Shown: positions 13,142-18,687 of the stretch, in pieces
Layout: every line of letters begins with the position of its first letter
Position numbering within the stretch: the stretch's first letter is position 1
Source of the DNA: Deltaproteobacteria bacterium
GTDB taxonomy: Bacteria; Desulfobacterota_B; Binatia; UBA9968
DNA length: 18,687 nt
Direction of reading: 5' to 3'
Assembly: GCA_016193385.1 (NCBI GenBank)
Contig: JACPSF010000251.1
Location: forward strand, 1 to 18,687
Program-made: the position numbers and the translations under genes
The notes under the pieces: model-generated
Told to the model about the DNA's origin: nothing
Seen by the model: the letters and a program-made list of their open reading frames with translations, nothing else
The model's database searches: none

Positions 13142-13336
13142 TTAATCGTTGGCTGCTTCGGCGTTGGTCCGGATCCAGTCCTTGAGGCCTTTCTCTTCGT
13201 CGTCTTTGTGATCATGATGCATCTTCGCATGCAGCCATCCCAATTCCACGATTTCCTCCAGGGAGCCGGTGATAGCCACGGTGCATCCCTTCTCACTGGG
13301 ATATTTTCTGCAGTCGACCTTAACCCGTTTCGCCAT
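13142..13336 (-). CDS. DUF1059 small protein
   Basis: The 64-residue protein MAKRVKVDCRKYPSEKGCTV… with LEEIVELGWLHAKMHHDHKDDE matches the DUF1059 pattern: DCRxYPSExxCT, then a His-rich helix ending in an acidic stretch. Members are small cytoplasmic proteins of unknown role. The two cysteines (C9, C18) and the His cluster MHHDH could bind metal, but that is only inference. A strong ribosome site (AAGGAGG, complement at about 13345-13351) lies 8 bases before the ATG. The gene starts 49 bases after the stop of queC and is the last of the minus-strand cluster. Confidence 0.85.
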   Translation of the reverse strand: MAKRVKVDCRKYPSEKGCTVAITGSLEEIVELGWLHAKMHHDHKDDEEKGLKDWIRTNAEAAND

Positions 13337-13385
13337 AAAAGCATCCTCCTTGCTTGTTGGTTTCTACCTTATTTGAGAGAGCAAT

Positions 13386-14078
13386 TCATATGGCATACTT
13401 TATAGGGTCTTTGCAACCAGCCTCTTTAAACCCATTGAGCCTTAGCTGGCAGCTATCGCAGAGGCCGCAGGCAAGGTCCCCTGGCGCCGGGTCGTAGCAG
13501 CTCCAGGTGAGAGAGTAATCCAATCCCAGCTCCATTCCCTTTTGGATGATTTGAGCCTTGGTCATCCGGATCAGGGGCGTGTGAATCCTGATCTTCGTTT
13601 TGCCCTCGACGCCGGCTTTTGTGGCCAAATTGGCCATCTGCTCGAAGGCTCGGATGTACTCCGAGCGGCAGTCGGGGTAGCCGCTGTAATCGAGCTGGTT
13701 GGCGCCGAAGAAAATATCTTCGGCCTCGAGTCTTTCTGCCAGAGCCAAGGCGAAGGAAAGAAAAATCGTGTTTCGCGCCGGGACGTAGGTAACCGGGACG
13801 CCGTGGGAGATTTCCTTTGGGTTTCGCCCCTTGGGGACATCAATCTCGTCGGTCAGGGCCGACCCGCCGATGGCCCTCAAGTTGAAATCGATGATTAGAT
13901 GACCTTGGGCGCCGAGAAAGGCCACCACTTTTTTGGCCGCCTCGATCTCACGCTTATGCCGCTGCCCGTATCGAAAGCTCAGAGCATGTAGCTCATAACT
14001 TTCTTTTTTGGCGATCGCCATGGCGGTTGAGGAATCGATCCCGCCGCTTAACAACACGACCGCATTCCCTTTCGACAT
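13386..14078 (-). CDS. queC: 7-cyano-7-deazaguanine synthase QueC
   Basis: The 230-residue protein carries the PP-loop [15 protein letters not shown] (S11-G-G-I-D-S-S17) that binds ATP. It also has [31 protein letters not shown] and the zinc-binding tail with C194, C204, C207 and C210 ([10 protein letters not shown]). QueC turns 7-carboxy-7-deazaguanine into preQ0 in the queuosine tRNA-modification pathway. Length and motifs are complete. It begins 19 bases after the VKOR-fusion stop with no clear ribosome site, so it is likely translated from the shared mRNA. No other queuosine gene (queD, queE, folE) is visible here and no preQ1 riboswitch leader was noticed. Its place behind oxidase-assembly genes looks like chance rather than a pathway link. 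Confidence 0.96.
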   Translation of the reverse strand: MSKGNAVVLLSGGIDSSTAMAIAKKESYELHALSFRYGQRHKREIEAAKKVVAFLGAQGHLIIDFNLRAIGGSALTDEIDVPKGRNPKEISHGVPVTYVPARNTIFLSFALALAERLEAEDIFFGANQLDYSGYPDCRSEYIRAFEQMANLATKAGVEGKTKIRIHTPLIRMTKAQIIQKGMELGLDYSLTWSCYDPAPGDLACGLCDSCQLRLNGFKEAGCKDPIKYAI

Positions 14079-14097
14079 GTTGGTTAAGGATACTGTT

Positions 14098-14970
14098 TCA
14101 AGAATCTTGCTTGAACCCGCTCAGCCTCGCGAGCTCCTGTAAGGACAGGAGCCCCTCGTGGCGTTGCCCGTTTATGAACCATGTCGGATAGACTTGGATA
14201 CCGGCCGTGTTGCAGATCGCGGCCTGCGGGGCGCTGCGGCCCCCAGGGCTGCATTCGATGTAGGGCAGGCGTTGGACCGAGGCGCCGAAAAGCTCTTTTT
14301 GCTCCTCGCAATGGGGGCACCAGTAGGCGCCGTAAAACTTGGCCCCTGTTTTGTTTAGGTGCTCCGCCAGGGCGCGCACCTGGGGATCTTCCGCAGCGGC
14401 GCTCTGATTCCCGGACCCGGCGAATTGGAAGTGAAGCGCGGCGACGACGATCAGCCCGCCAGCGGCGGTCTTCAGGAGCCAGGGGCTCCAGGAGAATTTC
14501 ACGAGTTCTTTAGGTCGCTGTACCGCCACCGTCCCTAGAATGGCGAGGAGCAAAACCACAGAGGCAAGACAATAGGGACAGGCGGCATTCAGCACGGTGA
14601 GAGAGACTACGCTCAGATAGAGACTAAAAAGAACCCCGAACAGCGAAACTCCCCAGGCGAGCTTCCAATGGATGTCAGCACGCTTCACCCACGCGATCGC
14701 GGCAAGGCTGGCGTAGGCAAGCAAACCCCAGAAAGAGGTCGGGAGTCCGAAGAGCTTCGACCAGCGGCTGCTCAGAACCAGATCACACGCGCTTCCCGCA
14801 GTGCAACCCGCCAGGGCTTGGCCCGCCCAGTAAGAGGCGGTGAGGTACGCGGTAAGGCCCACACCGATCAAAGCCAAACCAAAAAGCGGCCAATTGGGAC
14901 CAGCTCTCATCAAAACCTGCTCCTCGGCCCTTTTTTTCCCGCCACCTTTTTTTCTGGATTTTTTACTCAC
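14098..14970 (-). CDS. VKOR-thioredoxin fusion (vitamin K epoxide reductase family disulfide-forming protein)
   Basis: From GTG 14970 the product has 290 residues. A basic cytoplasmic N-terminus is followed by about four to five membrane helices (residues 28-48, 75-95, 103-124, 133-150 and perhaps 163-182), then a periplasmic thioredoxin-like domain. The VKOR loop pair is C56/C62 and the quinone-side active pair is CPYC (C131/C134). The Trx domain has YWCPHC (C218/C221) and a cis-Pro segment YPTW. Such fusions oxidise periplasmic thiols and pass electrons to quinone, replacing DsbB plus DsbA. The start codon overlaps the sco1 stop as GTGA, which supports GTG 14970 by translational coupling; ATG 14910 after GAGGAG is the alternative. 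Its neighbours suggest a role in keeping Sco/Cox11 cysteines in the right redox state. Confidence 0.9.
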   Translation of the reverse strand: MSKKSRKKGGGKKRAEEQVLMRAGPNWPLFGLALIGVGLTAYLTASYWAGQALAGCTAGSACDLVLSSRWSKLFGLPTSFWGLLAYASLAAIAWVKRADIHWKLAWGVSLFGVLFSLYLSVVSLTVLNAACPYCLASVVLLLAILGTVAVQRPKELVKFSWSPWLLKTAAGGLIVVAALHFQFAGSGNQSAAAEDPQVRALAEHLNKTGAKFYGAYWCPHCEEQKELFGASVQRLPYIECSPGGRSAPQAAICNTAGIQVYPTWFINGQRHEGLLSLQELARLSGFKQDS

Positions 14971-15634
14971 GGATCCTGTGCCTCGTTTTCGCGAAACAGC
15001 TTTTTCACCTCCTGCCTGAGCCGCACCAGGGCGTCTGCGTCCTGACTGTCGAAGTAACCGCGAATGCGGGCTTGCCCATCGACGAGCACGAATCGGGAGC
15101 TGTGCAAATGATCGGCCCGTTCTGCCCAACTCCATCGGACGCCGGTATCGCGCTCAAGCGAAAGCCCTCTTGGGCCAGGCGGCGGATCGCTTCTCCTTCG
15201 CCGGTCAAGAAGAGCCAGAATTCGGGCTGCGCATGGAAACGCTCGGCGTAGCGTGAAAGGACTTGAGGATTGTCACGCTCGGGATCGACGGAAATCGAGA
15301 CCAGGCGAAGGTTTTCACGCTGCGCCATCTCTCCCTGCAACTTGGCCATTTCTGCGCTCTGCAGGGGACAGGTATCTTTGCAGGAGGTGTAAATGAAATT
15401 GGCGATCCATATTTTCCCTTTGAGCTCGGCCAAGCTAAGCTGTCTCCCGCTCCTTTCGGTCAGGGAGAAATCCGGCACCGTGCCGAAGCGGTCGAGCCCC
15501 TCAAGGACCCTTTGTGCCGACCCTTCGCGTTTCGACCCGCTTCCCAGACCGGCCCAAAGGCCCGCGCCGATGATCCCGGCTGAGACAAAAAGTAGGATTC
15601 CCCAAAGCAGTCGACGGGAAGTGTGCTCCCTCAT
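14967..15634 (-). pseudogene. SCO1/SenC copper chaperone, frameshifted in this sequence
   Basis: The N-terminal part has one membrane anchor (RRLLWGILLFVSAGIIGAGL), VPDFSLTERSGRQLSLAELK and the copper-binding CxxxC in IYTSCKDTCP (C85/C89). The family His lies in another frame, in ADHLHSSRFVLVDGQARIRG, which continues to a stop at 14967-14969 overlapping the VKOR start. The frame changes between about 15140 and 15175, and total length is one base short of a multiple of three, so a single-base deletion explains it. Sco proteins deliver copper to CuA of cytochrome oxidase. The downstream part is otherwise undamaged, so this may be a sequencing error or a recent mutation. ATG 15634 is preferred over TTG 15640; the start overlaps the preceding stop region. 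Confidence 0.85.
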
Positions 15635-15636
15635 GA

Positions 15637-16251
15637 TCAACCCGGTGGTACTTTATCTAATAATTTTCCGTCCCTGTAAAGCTCGTACCCTCTCAGATGG
15701 AGCTCATAGCCTCCCCCGGAGTGATCGCTCATGTCCAGCACTGTGAGGTCGAGGACAACCAAGGTCTCACCTTTGGAATCGATGGAAAAGGCGAGCTGTA
15801 TAGGGGTGATCGCGTTTTTGAGCGCGACTTTGCTTTTGGTTTTCTTCAGCACTCCCTCTACTTCTCTGAGCTTTAGGTGGATCCCTTCAAAGGAGCCCTG
15901 CGCTACCTCGCCTCTGAAAACCGCGGCGGAGCGCTTCCCCGTATACTTCGTCAGATCGACCTTATCGAGGGTAGGGCTTAGATCCTTCCAGCCGATCTGC
16001 CAAAACTTAGCCCCGGCCTTGGAGCTGATGCGTACCCGATCTACAACGATCTCCAGCTTGGAAAAATCATCTATGGCGTCTCGATGGTCTTTAACGCGAA
16101 CCTCCAGAGTCCCCGCGGAAAGAGGCGCCGCGCCCGGCGTCAGGACCGAGATGCCTAGGAGAGCGACCATCAGGGCCGCGCGCAGCCCGTCCCTTTCAAG
16201 CCGCGCCGCCGGATTCTTTTTCGAGAAATTTTTCGATCGGATAAAAGTCAT
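15637..16251 (-). CDS. Secreted DUF4382-like protein
   Basis: The 204-residue product has a long basic N-region, a hydrophobic core (ALMVALLGISVLTPGAAPLSA) with a likely signal cleavage, and then GTLEVRVKDHRDAIDDFSKL. That opening, with IVVDRVRIS, resembles DUF4382 domains, which form secreted or surface beta-sandwich proteins of unknown role. It has no cysteine and few His residues, so it is not an obvious copper binder. The predicted start at 16251 overlaps the end of the Cox11-like gene by 56 bases; ATG 16170 would shorten the overlap but leave a weak signal peptide. It ends just before sco1. Its place inside an oxidase-assembly operon suggests a periplasmic accessory role, which is inference. 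Confidence 0.75.
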   Translation of the reverse strand: MTFIRSKNFSKKNPAARLERDGLRAALMVALLGISVLTPGAAPLSAGTLEVRVKDHRDAIDDFSKLEIVVDRVRISSKAGAKFWQIGWKDLSPTLDKVDLTKYTGKRSAAVFRGEVAQGSFEGIHLKLREVEGVLKKTKSKVALKNAITPIQLAFSIDSKGETLVVLDLTVLDMSDHSGGGYELHLRGYELYRDGKLLDKVPPG

Positions 16252-17137
16252 AAGTGACGCGGAATTCCTTGGCCTCTTCGGGCGCGTCCCAGTGAACCCT
16301 GAAGACGAGCGGCAGCTCTTTCTCCTCGCCCGGGGCGAGCGTGATCTGGATGAAACAGAAGCATTGGATAATCTCTAGATACTTTCGCGCCTGCTCTTTA
16401 GGCTCGTCCAGGTGGCGCGCCTTGGCCGTGATCGGCCTGTTGGAAAGGTTCTTTACTTTGTACAGGGTTTGGAGGGTCTCGCCCGGTCTCGCGAGAACGG
16501 TCTCCTGAACGGGACGAAACTCCCACGGCAGTCCCTCCTTGACCTCGGCTACGAATCTGACGCGAAGGGCGCCAGCCCAGTCCAACGATACACGCCACTT
16601 TCCGCGCTCCCGCACCAGCCCCAAGGTGTCCTCCCCCTCGATCAACGGAAGGTTGCCCTGGCTCTCCATCGCGGCGAGTCTGTGTTCGATCTCCCGCTTC
16701 CTGGCTTCCGGAAGAGGCGCAAGACGATCGGGATCGAAATTGAGAAAGAGATCTTGCAAGGGTTTGGCGTTTGCGTTTGGCACGCGGACCGTGAAGCGCA
16801 GCGTTGCCCGATCTTGCCGGCTTTCGAGCTGGATGTCTTTGAACTCGATCTTCTCGGCCAGGCGGCGGGTGAGCTCCAGAGCGATACCCGAAAAAGCGGG
16901 GTTTTCTCTCAGGTAATCCGACTCGCTCTTGTTTTCTCGGTCCACTTGAGAGATCCATTGATAGGCGGTGCGGTAATCCCGCGCGTAGACCGCTTTGAGA
17001 TAACGCTTGACCAGCTCGCGTGGCTCATCCTCCGGAGCAGGGGGCTTGCCTCTTGTCAGGTAGCTGGCGGGCAAGATGAAAAGCGCGACGAGGGTGGCGA
17101 CAAAGAGGAAGCTCTGGCGTAAACCTGCTCGGGTCAT
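16196..17137 (-). CDS. Cox11/CtaG-like copper chaperone domain fused to an N-terminal NTF2-like domain
   Basis: The 313-residue protein has one N-terminal membrane segment (about residues 9-27). Residues 37-190 resemble an NTF2-like/DUF4878 fold (EPRELVKRYLKAVYARDYRT, and GKWRVSLDW at its end). A C-terminal Cox11 domain spans about 203-300: WEFRPVQETVLARPGE, TLYKVKNLSNRPITAKA and IIQCFCFIQITLAPGEEKEL. Cox11 hands copper to the CuB site of cytochrome oxidase; the CFCF motif (C259, C261) holds the metal and is intact. Ordinary Cox11 is under 200 residues with no NTF2-like part, so this is an enlarged form. The Cys near the membrane helix found in classical Cox11 is missing. ATG 17137 starts 4 bases after the upstream stop; TTG 17155 is possible. 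Confidence 0.82.
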   Translation of the reverse strand: MTRAGLRQSFLFVATLVALFILPASYLTRGKPPAPEDEPRELVKRYLKAVYARDYRTAYQWISQVDRENKSESDYLRENPAFSGIALELTRRLAEKIEFKDIQLESRQDRATLRFTVRVPNANAKPLQDLFLNFDPDRLAPLPEARKREIEHRLAAMESQGNLPLIEGEDTLGLVRERGKWRVSLDWAGALRVRFVAEVKEGLPWEFRPVQETVLARPGETLQTLYKVKNLSNRPITAKARHLDEPKEQARKYLEIIQCFCFIQITLAPGEEKELPLVFRVHWDAPEEAKEFRVTYDFYPIEKFLEKESGGAA

Positions 17138-17141
17138 GCTC

Positions 17142-17651
17142 TCATCTAACCACAAATTCTACCCTGTCGACAGCATCCAGCTCCGTTTGGTGGTCTTTAG
17201 CCACTACCCTGACTTCAAGCGTATGACGGCCGGGCCGGATCCCCGTCAGGGTTCCCCTTTCGCTCTGGAACATCCCCATTAACTCGCTGTCGACATAGGC
17301 GTGAACATGACTCCCGATCTTCCCTTTAGTCAGCTTGAAATGAAGCGGGACCTGGTCACCTTTGAACACCTGCCTCTTCTTCGGCGAAAGGATCTTAACG
17401 CTGGCTCCCTGGGCCGGATGGAGGACGGTTTTGAGTGGCTTCTTTTCAGGATGCGGCATCGTTTCGTGGCCCATTTTACCCCGATCCGGCTCTGGGCTAC
17501 TGTCGATTTTCGTCTGGCCCGCGCTGTGCCCCTCGTGCTGCTCGCTGCTGGATTGGGCTGCGATGACGATTTCACCACGGCTATCGTGCCAGACCGGCGG
17601 TGCTAAAGTTAAAAACAGTAGCGCTGGGATGATCAAACCTACCTGTTTCAT
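17142..17651 (-). CDS. Secreted His/Met-rich protein with C-terminal beta-sandwich domain
   Basis: From ATG 17651 the product has 169 residues. A signal peptide (MKQVGLIIPALLFLTLAPPV) is followed by a flexible stretch of about residues 33-80 holding H39, H42, M60, H62, M65, H67 and H78 (EQHEGHSAG, GKMGHETMPHPE). A strand-rich domain follows, with VKILSPKKRQVFKGDQVPL, SHVHAYVD and RPGRHTLEVRVV. His/Met clusters of this kind often bind copper in the periplasm, and the gene leads the Sco/Cox11 operon, so a copper-holding role is likely but inferred. The domain resembles Ig-like or DUF4399-type folds that I cannot name firmly. The frame could start at 17672 or 17678, but 17651 gives the cleanest signal peptide. 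Confidence 0.75.
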   Translation of the reverse strand: MKQVGLIIPALLFLTLAPPVWHDSRGEIVIAAQSSSEQHEGHSAGQTKIDSSPEPDRGKMGHETMPHPEKKPLKTVLHPAQGASVKILSPKKRQVFKGDQVPLHFKLTKGKIGSHVHAYVDSELMGMFQSERGTLTGIRPGRHTLEVRVVAKDHQTELDAVDRVEFVVR

Positions 17652-17734
17652 ATTGGTTTCCGTTGCGGTCATTCGCATCCGGCTACCATGGATTTTAATC
17701 AGCTGTCAACTATGGCTAGGGCTTTTGCCCTTGC

Positions 17735-17763
17735 TTGGCAGGTGTCGAGGGCTGTGGTATGAA
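17735..17763 (+). promoter_or_regulatory. Candidate promoter for the cytochrome c-sco operon
   Basis: TTGGCA (17735-17740) and TATGAA (17758-17763) are exactly 17 bases apart. Transcription would begin near 17770, only a few bases before the ATG at 17775. A small palindrome, AGGGCTTTTGCCCT, lies just upstream (about 17719-17732). On the other strand TTGACA (complement of 17704-17709) could be the -35 of the divergent operon, but its -10 is poor. Confidence 0.3.
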
Positions 17764-17774
17764 AAAGTTTAAGG

Positions 17775-18209
17775 ATGTTTTCCGCGCGCCTGTTACCCGG
17801 CTTTTTTGTTTCTTTATTGCTCGCCGCCTGCGGCCCCAGTGAGCGGATGGAGATCCTCTATGCTCAGAGGTGCCTGGGATGTCACGGCACCTCCGGCAGG
17901 GGAGATGGTCCAGTCACCTCTGCTTTGCCGGTGCGGGTTCCCGATTTCCACGACACGGTGAAGGCGAAGAACGTTGTGCAAATCCGAAAGGTCATCAAAG
18001 ATGGTAAGGGAATCATGCCGGCCTTTTCCCCCGCGCTCACGAATTCCGAGGTCCAGGACATGGTTCGTATGGTCCGAGTGGTGAGCCAGCAAGGGCGGGA
18101 GATCCCATGGTGGGAGAAATTCGAGCCGCTGGTTTGGGCCCACTGTAGCGTCCCATGGGAATTCGTCCTGGGATATGACCAGCCGCCGGAAGGAGAAAAA
18201 TCTAAATGA
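17775..18209 (+). CDS. Cytochrome c lipoprotein
   Basis: The 144-residue product begins with a lipoprotein signal ending in SLLLAACG (lipid-bearing C19). It has one heme site, CLGCH (C33, C36, H37), and a likely axial Met in GIMPAF (M81), so it is a monoheme class I cytochrome anchored to the membrane. After the heme domain comes an unusual Trp-rich tail, IPWWEKFEPLVWAHCSVPWE, containing a third free cysteine (C124). It probably carries electrons to or near a terminal oxidase. Its stop overlaps the next start as ATGA, coupling it to the second sco gene. AAGG lies too close to the ATG to be a normal ribosome site, which fits a nearly leaderless mRNA. Confidence 0.88.
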   Translation: MFSARLLPGFFVSLLLAACGPSERMEILYAQRCLGCHGTSGRGDGPVTSALPVRVPDFHDTVKAKNVVQIRKVIKDGKGIMPAFSPALTNSEVQDMVRMVRVVSQQGREIPWWEKFEPLVWAHCSVPWEFVLGYDQPPEGEKSK

Positions 18210-18687
18210 GTCAAACGTTGCGGGGGTGGCTGGTAGGCGTCGCGCTTGCCGCCACTCTGGCTCCCCATCCGCAGGTTTTTGGCCACGACCATTCGGCGCC
18301 AGCGGCGGCCAAGGGAGCGCTGCGGCGCGAGGTCCGGATCCCCATTCAAGACTTTTCTCTCACCGATCAGGAAGGAAGGCCCTTCCGCTTTCAATCGTTG
18401 AAAGGGAAAGCGGTTCTTGTGGGCTTTATCTATACCAGCTGTCCCGATGTATGCCCGCTGATCACGGCGAGCATGCAGTCGGTGCAGCGCAGCCTCAATG
18501 GCAGGGAGCGTAAGTCCGTTCGTTTCCTTTCGATCACGACAGACCCCGAGATCGATAGCCCGGATATTTTGAAGTCATATGCCGGACGGTATGAGGTCGA
18601 TTTTTCCAACTGGTTCTTTCTTACCGGAGATGTCAAAGCTTTGCAGCCGGTCTGGAAAGCGTTCGGTGTGAAGGTGGAGCGAAAGGC
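18206..18687 (+). CDS. SCO1/SenC copper chaperone, 3' end beyond window
   Basis: About 160 residues are visible and the frame is open at the window edge. A signal or anchor (LRGWLVGVALAATLA) is followed by HDHSAP, a small His patch. Then come IPIQDFSLTDQEGRPFRFQS, the copper-binding IYTSCPDVCPL (C79, C83) and FLSITTDPEIDSP, all typical of Sco1/PrrC proteins. The C-terminal conserved His must lie outside. The ATG overlaps the cytochrome c stop (ATGA), and GGAGAAAAA upstream is its ribosome site. It is the second Sco gene here and has the canonical CPDVCP form, whereas the first has CKDTCP. With the other copy frameshifted, this one may carry the main CuA-delivery role. Confidence 0.92.
   Translation, partial: MSQTLRGWLVGVALAATLAPHPQVFGHDHSAPAAAKGALRREVRIPIQDFSLTDQEGRPFRFQSLKGKAVLVGFIYTSCPDVCPLITASMQSVQRSLNGRERKSVRFLSITTDPEIDSPDILKSYAGRYEVDFSNWFFLTGDVKALQPVWKAFGVKVERK

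Noticed and set aside
14970..15135. N-terminal extension of the VKOR fusion up to 15135
   Set aside because: The extension is Arg-rich run-on antisense to nothing useful and overlaps the in-frame C-terminal part of sco1; the GTGA overlap gives a better start.
16412..17122. Plus-strand open frame of 236 codons
   Set aside because: It is fully antisense to the Cox11-like gene, whose CFCF and other motifs are recognisable; the product of the antisense frame has none.
17759..17842. 27-codon frame MKKFKDVFRAPV overlapping the cytochrome c start
   Set aside because: It has no ribosome site and ends inside the cytochrome signal sequence; the lipoprotein frame explains the region better. A leader-peptide role cannot be excluded.

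Overview
The window looks like chromosome from an uncultivated, probably aerobic, Gram-negative-type environmental bacterium (soil, groundwater or sediment). The signs are a tripartite tricarboxylate transporter with a signal-peptide binding protein, a lipoprotein cytochrome c, two Sco-type copper chaperones, a Cox11-like protein, a nitrilase and a 4,5-dihydroxyphthalate-decarboxylase-like protein. The gene mix would fit Rokubacteria, NC10, Binatota or deltaproteobacterial lineages, but no marker here settles the phylum. No rRNA, tRNA or CRISPR array was seen.

Layout. (1) 1-490: the 3' end of a GTP cyclohydrolase II (riboflavin) gene and an FmdB-type zinc ribbon. (2) 2432-538, minus strand: a compact operon of a 68-aa unknown protein, a 42-aa zinc ribbon, a periplasmic-binding-fold protein of the 4,5-dihydroxyphthalate decarboxylase group, and a 176-aa unknown protein. 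(3) 2567-3508: a ketopantoate-reductase-family enzyme, possibly on a leaderless mRNA. (4) 3640-9176: an AT-richer catabolic island holding an FAD-dependent fumarate-reductase-like oxidoreductase, tctC-tctB-tctA, and an ornithine cyclodeaminase-family NAD(P)-dependent protein. Together they look like import and reductive or oxidative handling of an unidentified carboxylate or amino-acid-like compound.

(5) 9235-11419: a decayed mobile region. It has a fragment of a c-type cytochrome gene, the C-terminal relic of an integron-type tyrosine recombinase (one frameshift, one in-frame stop, one active-site His changed), then two cassette-like genes. The first encodes a TraB/TIKI-like protein with paired GxxH motifs. 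The second encodes a HEPN-domain protein with an Rx4H motif. Between them lies a convincing attC site (10608-10667); a second, weaker attC follows the HEPN gene. The integrase relic points the same way as the cassettes, so this resembles a decayed reverse-orientation integron or CALIN.

(6) 11475-13082: a two-TM, potassium-channel-like small membrane protein with a non-canonical filter, then a nitrilase with an intact Glu-Lys-Cys triad. (7) 17651-13142, minus strand: a tightly packed operon in the order His/Met-rich secreted protein, Cox11-like protein with an extra N-terminal NTF2-like domain, DUF4382-like protein, Sco1 (frameshifted in this sequence), VKOR-thioredoxin fusion, QueC, DUF1059. 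Divergent from it are a cytochrome c lipoprotein and a second Sco1 running off the end. Region 7 reads as a copper-delivery and thiol-redox module for maturing a heme-copper oxidase, with QueC and DUF1059 as passengers.
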